Numbered from the stretch's first letter, positions 51,529-61,385 are shown. The stretch is DNA of 64,000 bases from Candidatus Nitrosocosmicus agrestis (GCF_008389435.1 NZ_VUYS01000001.1:1-64000); one strand, 5' to 3'. The notes: generated by a model not told the origin, from the sequence alone. Numbers and translations: made by a program.

Positions 51529-52590
51529 TTAAGAGTAAAAAATCTTGGATTCATCTAAAGGGTAAACATACACATTTGCATACTCATCAGCCTCTATCTT
51601 TGTAGAATTCAATAGTAATGCTTTTTCAAGTTCTGATTTATCAAGCCCTAGACCACTCTTACCAAGAATACAGCTATTATCTATGGGATAGCCAAGGGTT
51701 GCAGGGTTAAAAGGTTCCAAAGTGATTCGTTCTTCTGCTAACAACCCCGCATCCCTCATAGATTCAGACATTTTTCTTCCCCCATCATTTAATAGGTATT
51801 TTATTTCATAATTTCTGCGAAGCATCCGAAGACCTTCGTACACATCAAAGTCATCATCACCGGTCTTCAAATAACTTATGAGTTCCGATTCTTTTACTAC
51901 GGATGAAAGATATTCGTAAATAGAGCGAGTTGTCATAATAATCACCTTTTGTCTGTTCTTTGGATCAAGCATTGCAATTTCATTTCTTTTATAAAAATCC
52001 AAAAATCCAGACCTTGATACACTTTCGAGGGAGCGAATAGAAATTACAAAATAAAAATTATCACCTTTTACCAGCCTTTTAGAAAGACTAAGGAGTTCAT
52101 CGTAAATTATAGGATAATCAGGCTTTAAATGATTTCCAAAAAAATCCCAAGACCAAATTTGACCATGGTTTTCCATCATGTTGTTCACGGTAACAATAAT
52201 GGCATTATTTCCTAAGATCATTCGATGCAACGAAGCAAATACGTTGTCACCGAGTTTTCTGCTACCACCTGTTAGAATAGTAACTCCACCACCTTTTACG
52301 CCCAAAAGTTTAAAAGCATACACACCACTGTTCGGTGCAAATGCCTCTGCTGCAATAAAGCTCGTCGCCTGATAGGGAACACACATCCTGTCAACAAATG
52401 AGTCAGAAGCCCCAATAACCACATGAGGAAGTACTTTGGCAAGATTTGGACAACCAAGGTCGGTCAGAGTATCAATAACTTTAAGACCTCTCCTTTGAAG
52501 ATGATCCAATGCCTTTTTATTTAAAAGGTTTTTTTCAAACAGCATGTCTAGTTTTTCAAAATACTCATTTCTAAGCAGTTCAGCATTCAT
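51529..52590 (-). CDS. Unknown soluble protein with a RibD-C-like C-terminal half
   Basis: 353 residues. Middle part: LPHVVIGASDSFVDRMCVPY, VKGGGVTILTGGSRKLGDNV, VNNMMENHGQIWSWDFFGNH. The C-terminal ~130 residues (DFDVYEGLRMLRRNYEIKYL, LNDGGRKMSESMRDAGLLAE, ERITLEPFNPATLGYP) look like a RibD C-terminal/dihydrofolate-reductase-like domain, where xxDGGRxx...GLxxE is the familiar strand-turn. The N-terminal ~60 residues are helical. An oxidoreductase is likely, but substrate and even the family are uncertain. Confidence 0.65.
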   Translation of the reverse strand: MNAELLRNEYFEKLDMLFEKNLLNKKALDHLQRRGLKVIDTLTDLGCPNLAKVLPHVVIGASDSFVDRMCVPYQATSFIAAEAFAPNSGVYAFKLLGVKGGGVTILTGGSRKLGDNVFASLHRMILGNNAIIVTVNNMMENHGQIWSWDFFGNHLKPDYPIIYDELLSLSKRLVKGDNFYFVISIRSLESVSRSGFLDFYKRNEIAMLDPKNRQKVIIMTTRSIYEYLSSVVKESELISYLKTGDDDFDVYEGLRMLRRNYEIKYLLNDGGRKMSESMRDAGLLAEERITLEPFNPATLGYPIDNSCILGKSGLGLDKSELEKALLLNSTKIEADEYANVYVYPLDESKIFYS

Positions 52591-53025
52591 CTCTTAAAAC
52601 AAAAGAATAAGAATGTGCCAAGTTAATTATCTATTTCTTTTGTTTTTTATAATTTAGCCAGATTATAACTCATCCGATTAAATAATTAGATGGACAAGAC
52701 AAAATTACTTTATATATCTATTCTCGAATTTATTGCAAATTATTTATGCTGCATCTTATTTCATATCAACAAACCATTAGAAAGAAACTATCAAAAAATA
52801 TTTTGTGTTCAGTAAACAGCACAATTTCGAAGAACTATTGACCTGATACTATTGTTTACAAACCCAGTCTTCATACCCGTCAAAAAAAATAAAACAGATG
52901 AATATTTTAAAAAAACCACTAACAATTAATCTTCTACTAGAATTAGATTATAGTTTTGAGAAAAAAACAAGTACATAATTATTAAAAACAATCCTCATAA
53001 AGAATATCCACTAAAAAATCATAGC
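52591..53025. other. AT-rich spacer upstream of the secreted repeat protein
   Basis: 435 bases, no gene. Several A and T tracts (AAAAAATATTTTG, TTATATATCTA) and a possible promoter for 53026. Nothing else seen. Confidence 0.4.
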
Positions 53026-54009
53026 ATGTATTTCAATAAAGTAACTTCCGGCATAGTGTCTGCCATATTTTTGTTACTAATCTTAAGTTCAGTTAATGTA
53101 TCATCAATAAAACTAGCAAATGCAGCAGAAGGTGACCTAGTAAACTACAACAATAATTTCGATATATATACTTCACCTAATGACCCTAACAAAGATTCAG
53201 CTATGCAAAATGCAGATTGCGTAGTTAACTTTATGCAGACCTATATATATGCATCCTCTTCAGCTCAAAACTGCAATAGTCCAAGCAGCACACCACAACA
53301 ACAGCAATCTCAGCCACCTGTGGACCAAAACCAAATTCAAGGACAACCCCAGTATCAAAGACAATATCAACCTCAGCAGGCAACAGGACAAGGCCTCCAA
53401 GCTACTGACGGACCTCAAACAGGAACATCTGCCCAAAGTGACGAGGTAGGTGTGGTAAAAGTAGTGAATGGTAATAAGGGTTCAGGCACCAACAGTGTTT
53501 CAAGTAGCTTTGCGCCAGTGCAGTCCACATCATTTGCAGTTCCTCAACAGGACAATGACAAGAATGCAAAGGACAATGACAACGATGATAATGATAATAA
53601 TGACAATGACAAGAATGCAAAGGACAATGACAACGATGATAATGATAATAATGACAATGACAAGAATGCAAAGGACAATGACAACGATGATAATGATAAT
53701 AATGACAATGACAAGAATGCAAAGGACAATGACAACGATGATAATGATAATAATGACAATGACAAGAATGCAAAGGACAATGACAACGATGATAATGATA
53801 ATAATGACAATGACAAGAATGCAAAGGACAATGACAACGATGATAATGATAATGACAACAAGGATGGAAACAAAATCTACAACGAAAAATCAGTTTCAAA
53901 AGATGAGCGCAAGTTATTGTTAACTACCTGCTTTGAAAGAGGATATGATAAAGGAAATTACCTCTCCACAGAGGAAATAGTTAAATGTGCTGAAAACTAC
54001 AATGCCTAA
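53026..54009 (+). CDS. Secreted protein with six Asp/Asn/Lys tandem repeats
   Basis: 327 residues. Signal peptide VTSGIVSAIFLLLILSSVNV, cleavage near ANAAEG. Residues ~90-140 are Gln/Pro-rich. Residues ~176-277 are six copies of a 17-residue unit (NDKNAKDNDNDDNDNND), each coded by 51 bases. The end carries a small domain with two cysteines (KLLLTTCFERGYDKGNYLST, EEIVKCAENYNA). The D/N repeats resemble calcium-binding linkers or spacers of surface proteins. ATG at 53026. Confidence 0.85.
   Translation: MYFNKVTSGIVSAIFLLLILSSVNVSSIKLANAAEGDLVNYNNNFDIYTSPNDPNKDSAMQNADCVVNFMQTYIYASSSAQNCNSPSSTPQQQQSQPPVDQNQIQGQPQYQRQYQPQQATGQGLQATDGPQTGTSAQSDEVGVVKVVNGNKGSGTNSVSSSFAPVQSTSFAVPQQDNDKNAKDNDNDDNDNNDNDKNAKDNDNDDNDNNDNDKNAKDNDNDDNDNNDNDKNAKDNDNDDNDNNDNDKNAKDNDNDDNDNNDNDKNAKDNDNDDNDNDNKDGNKIYNEKSVSKDERKLLLTTCFERGYDKGNYLSTEEIVKCAENYNA
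53551..53856. repeat. Six 51-base tandem coding repeats
   Basis: Unit GACAATGACAAGAATGCAAA, then GGACAATGACAACGATGATA, ATGATAATAAT. The first five copies are essentially identical and the sixth runs into GATAATGACAAC; a recent or length-variable array inside the gene at 53026. Confidence 0.9.
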
Positions 54010-54083
54010 CCATTCTTTTATCCTTTTTTCAAACAGATAAATGTAAATATTCAAATAATAAGAATAAAATAAAAAAAAATTAG

Positions 54084-54698
54084 ATGACGATTAAATTATT
54101 AGGAATTGCAGGAAGTATGAGAAGCAATTCCTATAGTTTTAAAGCTCTAGAACTTGCTTTAAAAACAGCTAATTCAAATTATAATGCTGAAATAAATTTA
54201 TTTGATCTTAGAAAAAATAAATTACCCATTTATGAACCAAATCAAGATCAGAGCAAAATACAAACAGCTGAATTAGAAAGCTTGCAACTGGCTAAAACTC
54301 TTGTAAAATGGTCAGATGCCATCATTTTGACATCTCCAGACTACCACGGTTCAATGTCAGGAGTAATAAAGAACTTTTTGGATTTTTTTTGGAAAGAGTT
54401 TTCTGGAAAAACTTTCGGATACATCTGTGCATCCCATGAAAAAGGGCTAACTGTAATGGAACAGATGAGAACAGCAGTGAGACAGTGTTATGGATGGAGC
54501 ATGCCTTATGGAATTTCCACAAGTTCTGAAGATTTTGATCAGGAAGGTAATCTAACAAACAGCAAGACCCTTTCAAGAATTCATATGCTATCTAGAGACA
54601 TTGTATTTTATGGAAAGGCAATAAGGGAACAATACATTTTAGATACGACTAACAAGGTCAAAGAATCTTACTCCTATTTGACTATGGGTAAAGACTAG
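54084..54698 (+). CDS. NADPH-dependent FMN reductase family protein
   Basis: 204 residues, flavodoxin-like fold. GIAGSMRSNSYSFKALELAL at the start is the FMN-phosphate loop; SPDYHGSMSGVIKNFLDFFW is the classic Y-x-G-S-x-x-G-x-x-K-N motif; LDFFWKEFSGKTFGYICASH follows. The family reduces FMN, quinones or azo compounds using NADPH. Single gene, ATG at 54084. Confidence 0.92.
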   Translation: MTIKLLGIAGSMRSNSYSFKALELALKTANSNYNAEINLFDLRKNKLPIYEPNQDQSKIQTAELESLQLAKTLVKWSDAIILTSPDYHGSMSGVIKNFLDFFWKEFSGKTFGYICASHEKGLTVMEQMRTAVRQCYGWSMPYGISTSSEDFDQEGNLTNSKTLSRIHMLSRDIVFYGKAIREQYILDTTNKVKESYSYLTMGKD

Positions 54699-54875
54699 TC
54701 TTATAGTTGCTACTTCCCTACCAACTATATTTACACAAATTGGCAGGAAGAAAAAGAAGAGAAATAGAATTTAAAGAAAAAAAACAAACTTATTCTATGA
54801 ATTTTTACTTGTACCTGATTATATAGAAAACAATCATATGTCTTAATGTTAATCTAGCATATAATACTACATCAA

Positions 54876-55805
54876 TTGTACAAGACAAATACGACATCTT
54901 TTTTGAAATGGGCAGGAGGGAAGAAAAGATTAGTATCCCTGTTAGATAAGCTCAGTCCAGACAATATCGATAAATATTACGAGCCCTTTTTGGGTAGCGG
55001 TGCTTTCTTTTATCATCTAATTCAAACTAGAAAACAATTCAAAGCGATTTTGTCCGATTCCAATCCTCAATTAATTAACACCTATAGAGTAGTAAGAGAC
55101 AATGTACAAGAATTAGTTGAAATACTTAAAAATCATCAGAAAAACTATTACGAAAAAAGAGAAAAGTATTACTATCTTATAAGAGACAATCACAGTAACG
55201 ATGGAGATAACAAGTATAACAACATAGAGCTGGCAGGAAAATTCATTTTCTTAAACAAAACTTGCTATAATGGCCTGTACAGGGTGAATAAAATAGGAAA
55301 TTTTAATGTTCCTCATGGAAGATATTTTAATCCCAAAATATGTAACAAAGAAAAACTAATGGAATGTTCCAGATTACTAAATCTGGCAGACGTAGAAATT
55401 CGGTGTGATGTTTACAAAAATACTATAGCCAAATGTCAAAAAGATGACTTTATCTATTTGGACCCCCCCTACTTCCCAGTCTCTCGAACAGCAAATTTTA
55501 CCGACTACACGAAAGAAAGTTTTGGAATTCAGCAGCACACAGAGTTGGCCCATGAATTTGATAGACTTGACACCATTGGAGCTCGAGTGTTACTTTCAAA
55601 TTCCAACTCAGATTATATAAAGGATTTATACAAAGACCACCATATTCTCAAAGTAAGATCCCAAAGAAACATCAACTGTGATGCAACTGGAAGAAAAAAT
55701 CATTTTGATCTTTTGGTCACAAACTATAACAAAACCATAAAAGAATCAACAAAAGATACTCGATACAAGGTAAATAAATTAAGCATAAAGGTTCGCCAAA
55801 GGTAA
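54876..55805 (+). CDS. dam: Adenine-specific DNA methyltransferase, Dam/DpnM type
   Basis: 309 residues, TTG start. Motif I: FLKWAGGKKRLVSLLD; YEPFLGSGAFFYHL supplies F-x-G-x-G for SAM; motif IV: DDFIYLDPPYFPVSRT with DPPY for adenine N6. NKTCYNGLYRVNKIGNFNVP and GRKNHFDLLVTNYNK are typical. D12-class enzymes often methylate GATC, but the target cannot be told from sequence. No restriction gene is seen beside it, so it appears solitary. Convergent with top6A. Confidence 0.9.
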   Translation: MYKTNTTSFLKWAGGKKRLVSLLDKLSPDNIDKYYEPFLGSGAFFYHLIQTRKQFKAILSDSNPQLINTYRVVRDNVQELVEILKNHQKNYYEKREKYYYLIRDNHSNDGDNKYNNIELAGKFIFLNKTCYNGLYRVNKIGNFNVPHGRYFNPKICNKEKLMECSRLLNLADVEIRCDVYKNTIAKCQKDDFIYLDPPYFPVSRTANFTDYTKESFGIQQHTELAHEFDRLDTIGARVLLSNSNSDYIKDLYKDHHILKVRSQRNINCDATGRKNHFDLLVTNYNKTIKESTKDTRYKVNKLSIKVRQR

Positions 55806-55903
55806 TGAAAAATTTTCCATACCGCCCGGTTGGTTTTCATCCTCCATAGATATATACACAAAAAAAAATGTTATTGGAGTTTGTTACCAAAGTACAGATT
55901 TTA

Positions 55904-57004
55904 TCAGATTACACCAGCCAATCTAAGTTTTTGTGGCAAATATGTTTCTGAAAGATACTTGAAACCGTGTTTAAAGAATGCATCTAGCTCACATTTTTCC
56001 TTTTTGCTCAAAAAGAGGTTTAGTTCTTTTTGCCACTGCTTGTTTTGCATCCAAGGTTTTTTCTTCATATCATTGGCCCTGTTAATATCTTCATCACTAG
56101 CTGTCAATCTTGCTACTTCCGGAATGTTAAATTGATAAATATCAGAAAACATCATTCCAAGAACTTGGGCATCTGGAGTTACAAGTCTTTCGCTATCATA
56201 GCTTAGAGATTCACTTCCTATTTTATATCTCAAAGCTATGCCTAGTCCCCATGGGTCTGCATCAGCAAACACCACTACGGGTTTATTCCACTCTTCATTT
56301 AGTGTTTTAACCATCATCCTAGTAGCACGGTCTGGTTCACCCGAACCAGTCAATAAAATTGCATTATACTTTTGAATAAAACCGGATTTTCTTATGTTAT
56401 TTAAAACAGTATCTTTTTCCACGACCATTACAAAATCTGCTTTTACATCTTCAATCTGGACATCCCCCATGTTAGTTGGGATCAACTGAGAAGTAGCTTT
56501 ACTACCCAGATTACAATCAATAATATCGCCTCCAACCCGTAGTTTTATAGGACCTGAGATCATACCCTTGGGTTTAGATGTTACCGAAAATTCCTCTCGA
56601 GGAATGCCCGTCAAAAGTTCGACAGCCTTTATGGCATTATCTGAATCGTCTTGTCCGTTCCAGAACTTTTGTTTGTTTTTATCATCCCCAACATTGCTAA
56701 GGGTTGCATAATACATTCCCCTTATCGTACTTTCCATATCTTCATCCAGTAATTTTTTTATTGCATTTGCCATCACCAAATATTGTGCAAAAGTGGGAAT
56801 TTTTTTTACACTATCAGGGCTAACTTCAACCTTTTTGTCACCCGTAGTAAGCATCCGTTTTTCATCCGACCAAATGGTATTATCATAACCTATTTTTGGT
56901 AAATCCAATACAGGCATCTGATTCTGTTTTATTACATCGTCAGATATCCTCTTCATGATCTTTTTTACGGTAGTTATAAACTCCTGCTTCTTTACTGTGG
57001 ACAA
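55904..57004 (-). CDS. top6A: DNA topoisomerase VI subunit A
   Basis: 366 residues, TTG start with GGTGATC 7 bases before. RGMYYATLSNV carries the active-site Tyr in Y-Y of the winged-helix (5Y-CAP) domain. The Toprim domain: VMVVEKDTVLNNIRKSGFIQ (Glu) and VVVFADADPWGLGIALRYKI (DxD). Spo11-related; together with subunit B it cleaves and rejoins both DNA strands and relaxes supercoils in archaea. Coding starts 7 bases after the top6B stop, so the two form an operon. Confidence 0.95.
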   Translation of the reverse strand: MSTVKKQEFITTVKKIMKRISDDVIKQNQMPVLDLPKIGYDNTIWSDEKRMLTTGDKKVEVSPDSVKKIPTFAQYLVMANAIKKLLDEDMESTIRGMYYATLSNVGDDKNKQKFWNGQDDSDNAIKAVELLTGIPREEFSVTSKPKGMISGPIKLRVGGDIIDCNLGSKATSQLIPTNMGDVQIEDVKADFVMVVEKDTVLNNIRKSGFIQKYNAILLTGSGEPDRATRMMVKTLNEEWNKPVVVFADADPWGLGIALRYKIGSESLSYDSERLVTPDAQVLGMMFSDIYQFNIPEVARLTASDEDINRANDMKKKPWMQNKQWQKELNLFLSKKEKCELDAFFKHGFKYLSETYLPQKLRLAGVI

Positions 57005-57011
57005 ATGATGA

Positions 57012-60011
57012 TCACCTTAGCTTTTTACCCTTATTTACCCTTTTACTATACGAGTCCAAGGTCGACTGTAGTTGTGTTGATTGAGAAGAGTTATCCTCTT
57101 TTTTATTCAATTTATTTTTTAAGGTGGATGATCCTGGTTTGTGTTTTTGAACCTTATTAGATATCTTATCTTTTGCTTTTGTAACAGGCTTTATTTTAGA
57201 ACCTATTATAGCATTTGACTTGTTGTTCTTGTTTGTTATAGGGGTTTTTACTTCATGGTTGTTGAAATTTTTAAAGAGTTTATTTGGATAATATTTTTGT
57301 TCCATTTCTTTTTCAGTATTTTTGCTAACCTTTTCTGTTTGTTTTGCATTATTTTTTTTAAAATTTGGTTTTATTTCTTCAATAGATTTACTAGTTTTAG
57401 TAACTTTTCCATATTCTTTTTTTGTTTTTGTTGGTAAAAGAGAAGAAATAATATTTTTAGATCTCTTACTAGAATTATTAATATCACCGTTTGTTTGTGG
57501 TCTTCTAGCAATAGATTTCGAATTGTTTGTTGCTAAACCACGGTTATTTAATTCGGAATTTACAGCATATTTTTTTACTGCAGTATTGGACTGCACCTCT
57601 TTGGTAGAGTCTTTGAAAGACAACTTTGGTTTTATCTTTGAAACTGGACGTTTTGTTGGATGGCTAGGATGTCGAAAACGAGTATCCGTATTGGAATTAG
57701 TTGTATTGTTAGCCATAGCGGATTTGGAAGTGGTAGGGGAAGTGGCATTAACTTTGGAATTGGAGCGAGAAGTGGATGTATGGTGAGAAGGTGAGGAAAG
57801 TGCCCCTGACAAAGGGTTTGAATGTAATGCTGACTGACCTATATGATCAACTGAGGATGACAAGAAACCAGAAGAAGATGATTCTGTCTGAGGAAATTCA
57901 TCATCGTTTTCACCCCCCGTTGGTTTTTTTGATAAATGACTTTCAATCAATCTTGAAAAAGATTCATTTAATTTGGGACTTTTTATCCCCAAAGCCTCGT
58001 TAATTGATTCAACAATAAAGGGTAGGTAATGTTTGTATAATCTGAGCTTATTTTCAGCTTCTTTCTGTTTAAGCTCTTTTCTTATTTGAGTACTTAACTT
58101 TCTATATAATTCCGAAAGACAAGATTTCATATAATACTTCAATTCACCTTCCGACGCAATACTTTCCTTCCCAGCTGTTTTGTATGGAATCTTTGTAGAG
58201 CAAATGTGAAAGAAAATGTGTAATGGTAATACTTCGATTACCCTGTCTTTTTTCGATTCTTTATTAGTTGAAAACTGCTCTTTGGCTTGTTTTTTGGTTA
58301 TTCCCATCTTATTGATTTCTACTTCAGAAATTACCTCTCTTGCGACATCAGATCCTTCATCATATAGTAAAGGTATTTTGTTAGCAAACCGATACATTTT
58401 AAACGAAGGAATATCACCACCATAAGCCAGACCTGTTTCGACTATGGTGGGCCTATTGTTTATAACGCACGTTCTTGATGTATATGCAGTCAAGACAGGC
58501 TTTAGAACTTTTACTGAAAAATTTGATTTTGAACTGCTGCCGCTGTTGCTGTTTTTGATTGAATATGGTTTCTTACTTTCTTCCAGATCGCTGGTTAGTA
58601 ATTCAGAGACTGGATTTGCTATATTGCTATTAGACATTCCAGAATTAGTAGAATTAATGTTTGAAGGATGAGAAGTTAGAGAAGTAATTTTTGCAGGCAT
58701 AGCATCGGTATTGGTACTATTATTATTATTTTGGTCAATCATGTTTGGAGAAACAACCTGATTATTACCAACGTTATCACCTCTTGAATCAAATTTCTTC
58801 GGATTCGTATTGTAGTAGGCTGAAGAGGAAAAGGAGGATGAGGAAGACATTTTTTCAGGTGGCAATACATCGTTAGTCTTACTAGAAACAATCGTGTATT
58901 CGGACATCATTCCTATAGTCAAAACATCCTTTCCTATTGGACTCAAGTGGTCTGTGTTGGGATTTTGAAACTTTGTCTTTTTACAAATATTTACTATCTT
59001 TATCAGGTCGTGTTCACTAAAATCGCTAATAGAAGTTTTTATCGACAATCCAGTGCTGGCTACAATATCTTTTGCCTTTTCATAGGAAAGTTTTTGAAAA
59101 GAAGAACTAAGAATTTTTGGCAGGGTCAGTTTTTGATCGTGAAATTTGGAAATTGCCTTTTTAAGGGTTTTTAAGTCCATATCGGAAGGATGGGGCAGAA
59201 TTTCTTGGGCAGGTTGGGGCATTATAGTGGTTCTTCTGTTAAATTCAAATACACCATCATCTGTTTCAAAAGTCAAAGAAGCATATGGATTCACAATACT
59301 TGTTTCAGAAACATATTCATAAATTTTGTTCTTTGTTATAGGAACTAATTTTGCTCTAAGTATAACCTGAATTTTAAATCCAGACGGACTATTTATCTGC
59401 GGATCTTGTCCTTTTAGTAATTTTTTGATCAGCACTATCGGTTTGTTGGTACCAATATCAGTTCTCAGTTCAAAATAATATTCGTCGGTCTCGTCAACAG
59501 ATTTGTTCCACACCTTTATGGGAAAATCAGTATCTTTGGTGGAAAAAGCTGCAACCATTTTTAGACCCACTCCAAATAGTCCGCGCTGCTGTTTTTCCAT
59601 ATACTTTGCCGAAGTCAAAAAAGAACAAACGGCAACAGGCAACTTCTCTGAATTTATTCCAGTGCCGTTATCTTCACATGAAAGTATCCATAGATCATTA
59701 TCAGGATCGTATAGTTTAAGCGAGATCCTAATTGATGGTAAAATCGAAAAACTTTCGCAGGAATCCAATGAATTTTCGATTAGTTCCCTGATGGCCATAT
59801 ATAATATACGTTCTCCAGTAAAACCGGCCAAAGCGGAATTATCAACAAAAAATTCGGATTCTGCCTTCTTATTATAAATAATCTTGTATCTATCCGATTT
59901 ACTTGTTGGAGGACTGCTGCTGCTATTTTTCCTTGATCCTTCTCCTTTATCGCTATTTAATTGCGAAGCAGCAGTGGTAGTAGTGGCAATCTGAGTCGCT
60001 CTAGTCGGCAT
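57012..60011 (-). CDS. top6B: DNA topoisomerase VI subunit B, with long insert and C-terminal extension
   Basis: 999 residues; most archaeal subunits are ~520-660. The N-terminal GHKL ATPase holds FVDNSALAGFTGERILYMAI, RELIENSLDSCE, LSCEDNGTGINSEKLPV and KQQRGLFGVGLKMV. An Asn/Ser-rich insert occupies about 390-490. The transducer domain follows (KVLKPVLTAYTSRTCVINNR, VIEVLPLHIFFHICSTKIPY). After about residue 690 comes a Ser/Asn/Lys-rich tail of ~300 residues, unstructured-looking. ATG at 60011. Subunit B binds ATP and transmits the gate closure. The tail could be a regulatory or DNA-tethering extension. Confidence 0.95.
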   Translation of the reverse strand: MPTRATQIATTTTAASQLNSDKGEGSRKNSSSSPPTSKSDRYKIIYNKKAESEFFVDNSALAGFTGERILYMAIRELIENSLDSCESFSILPSIRISLKLYDPDNDLWILSCEDNGTGINSEKLPVAVCSFLTSAKYMEKQQRGLFGVGLKMVAAFSTKDTDFPIKVWNKSVDETDEYYFELRTDIGTNKPIVLIKKLLKGQDPQINSPSGFKIQVILRAKLVPITKNKIYEYVSETSIVNPYASLTFETDDGVFEFNRRTTIMPQPAQEILPHPSDMDLKTLKKAISKFHDQKLTLPKILSSSFQKLSYEKAKDIVASTGLSIKTSISDFSEHDLIKIVNICKKTKFQNPNTDHLSPIGKDVLTIGMMSEYTIVSSKTNDVLPPEKMSSSSSFSSSAYYNTNPKKFDSRGDNVGNNQVVSPNMIDQNNNNSTNTDAMPAKITSLTSHPSNINSTNSGMSNSNIANPVSELLTSDLEESKKPYSIKNSNSGSSSKSNFSVKVLKPVLTAYTSRTCVINNRPTIVETGLAYGGDIPSFKMYRFANKIPLLYDEGSDVAREVISEVEINKMGITKKQAKEQFSTNKESKKDRVIEVLPLHIFFHICSTKIPYKTAGKESIASEGELKYYMKSCLSELYRKLSTQIRKELKQKEAENKLRLYKHYLPFIVESINEALGIKSPKLNESFSRLIESHLSKKPTGGENDDEFPQTESSSSGFLSSSVDHIGQSALHSNPLSGALSSPSHHTSTSRSNSKVNATSPTTSKSAMANNTTNSNTDTRFRHPSHPTKRPVSKIKPKLSFKDSTKEVQSNTAVKKYAVNSELNNRGLATNNSKSIARRPQTNGDINNSSKRSKNIISSLLPTKTKKEYGKVTKTSKSIEEIKPNFKKNNAKQTEKVSKNTEKEMEQKYYPNKLFKNFNNHEVKTPITNKNNKSNAIIGSKIKPVTKAKDKISNKVQKHKPGSSTLKNKLNKKEDNSSQSTQLQSTLDSYSKRVNKGKKLR

Positions 60012-60074
60012 AAAACACCTTTGATGACATCTTATTTGATTTAATCGTTATTCAAAAAGTAGATATACAGGGAG

Positions 60075-60233
60075 TCAATCAATTTGAGAGCCATAGGGTG
60101 TGGAGGCGTTTTTTAATTCCTTCAGACTATCAGGAAGAATTTCTATTAAATAGCGTTTTTTTTCTTTTTGAATTACCAAATAATCAGAACCAGTTCCCAC
60201 AATGTTTCCATCATGCAAGTCTTTAATTTTCAA
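60075..60233 (-). CDS. Small soluble protein, 52 residues
   Basis: TTG at 60233 to TGA at 60075: KIKDLHDGNIVGTGSDYLVI, QKEKKRYLIEILPDSLKELK, then NASTPYGSQID. The first part (DGNIVGTGSDYLVIQ) looks like a PRC- or KOW-type barrel hairpin, the second an amphipathic helix. Too short for common thresholds but strongly coding-like in a 546-base gap. No family recognised. Confidence 0.6.
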   Translation of the reverse strand: MKIKDLHDGNIVGTGSDYLVIQKEKKRYLIEILPDSLKELKNASTPYGSQID

Positions 60234-60557
60234 TAATTGGTAATAACATATAACATTACTTTAGTGTTTTTTTATTTCTACATTAATTTCACTTGTACTT
60301 TTTCTACTACTTCAGATAGGTGTTACGTTCCTTTTATGCTATTTTGATTTAGTATTCCAATGGACTGCAGCCTGAATCCTTTTAAAAAAATCAAAAGTAC
60401 ACTAAATGTTGTACCATAATCCGCCTGATTGTGAATTGACGACTGCATAATTTATCATATCAAGATATTAAGTAGATAGTAGCAACATGTCACTAAGGCA
60501 GACTAGTTGATAAATAAGATATCTCAAGAATTTAATAGTAAATGTCATGTAATATAG

Positions 60558-60749
60558 ATGGTAAAAATGGATGCCAGATGTGTTAACTGCAATAAGAAAG
60601 CCCATTATAACATTGAAAAAAACAATATAGTATGTCAACACTGTGGGTTAGAATTGAGCTATGATGAATATATCGAACAAATGAAAGAAAAAGCAACCTC
60701 ATTGGCAGATAACTTCCAAGCTAGTTGGGATAAGCAGGGATTTTATTAG
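60558..60749 (+). CDS. Small TFIIB-type zinc-ribbon protein
   Basis: 63 residues. CVNCNKKAHYNIEKNNIVCQ, then CQHCGLELSYDEYIEQMKEK: C-x2-C...C-x2-C like the TFIIB zinc ribbon, followed by an amphipathic helix. It is too short to be TFB. Small zinc-ribbon proteins of this sort are common in these archaea; possibly DNA/RNA or polymerase binding. Confidence 0.82.
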   Translation: MVKMDARCVNCNKKAHYNIEKNNIVCQHCGLELSYDEYIEQMKEKATSLADNFQASWDKQGFY

Positions 60750-60893
60750 GTTTAGAAGCCGCGGCAAATAATACATGTATTTATCTATGCTTAGGTATTC
60801 GATCTACTACTGATTTACATTTAGAGACTCATTCGAGTTAATCAAAATACTTAGCAAGATTAATTAAGGCTACAAATTCAATTAAAGAAGACT

Positions 60894-61289
60894 TTGGTAG
60901 AATTTAAAGTAGTTATTTCAGATTCAGCTGGCAGAAGCACCAGTCAAGAGTTAAAAGACAAAAGTGCCCAGCCTCTCTTAGGCTCAAAGCTTGGAGATGT
61001 ATTAGATTCATCTATTTTCGGATTTAAAGAAGGTAAGATAAAACTAACAGGTGGAAGTGATAAATCGGGAACTCCTATGCGATCTGACCTTCATGGTGCT
61101 ACAAAGAAATACGTTTTGATGACGCGAGGAGTAGGCATGCGCAATCTTGCACCAGGTGAAAGAAAGAGGAAGTTGGTCAGGGGAAATATGATTACTGAGG
61201 AGATTTATCAATTGAATTGTCAATTGATCGATGCAAAGTTGCCTGAAAAGGAGCAACCTCCTGCAGAATCTGCAGAAGGGTCAAAATAA
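60894..61289 (+). CDS. rps6e: Ribosomal protein eS6
   Basis: 131 residues, TTG start (LVEFKVVISD). The family blocks are present: VISDSAGRSTSQELKDKSAQ, PLLGSKLGDVLDSSIFGFKE, GKIKLTGGSDKSGTPMRSDL, GVGMRNLAPGERKRKLVRGN, MITEEIYQLNCQLIDA. Small-subunit protein of archaeal/eukaryotic ribosomes. It heads the known archaeal cluster with aIF2-gamma and the PIN nuclease downstream. Confidence 0.96.
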   Translation: MVEFKVVISDSAGRSTSQELKDKSAQPLLGSKLGDVLDSSIFGFKEGKIKLTGGSDKSGTPMRSDLHGATKKYVLMTRGVGMRNLAPGERKRKLVRGNMITEEIYQLNCQLIDAKLPEKEQPPAESAEGSK

Positions 61290-61385
61290 GCTTTTTGACA
61301 CCAAATAAAAGCGATAACTAAAATCCTTCTTTCCTTTTTATTCTATTAATATACCTATTCTTTTGAATTGTAAGTAAATTAATAT

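Noticed and set aside
53551-53856. CRISPR-like periodicity
   Set aside because: The 51-base units are contiguous, without spacers, and lie in a coding frame. No CRISPR array or cas gene was seen in the window.
53402-53923. Minus- and plus-strand repetitive frames (Ser/Leu, Met/Thr or His/Cys rich)
   Set aside because: Shadows of the 51-base tandem repeat in the real gene at 53026.
57255-59877. Several plus-strand frames within top6B
   Set aside because: Antisense openings caused by the Lys/Ser/Asn-rich tail and Ser-rich insert.
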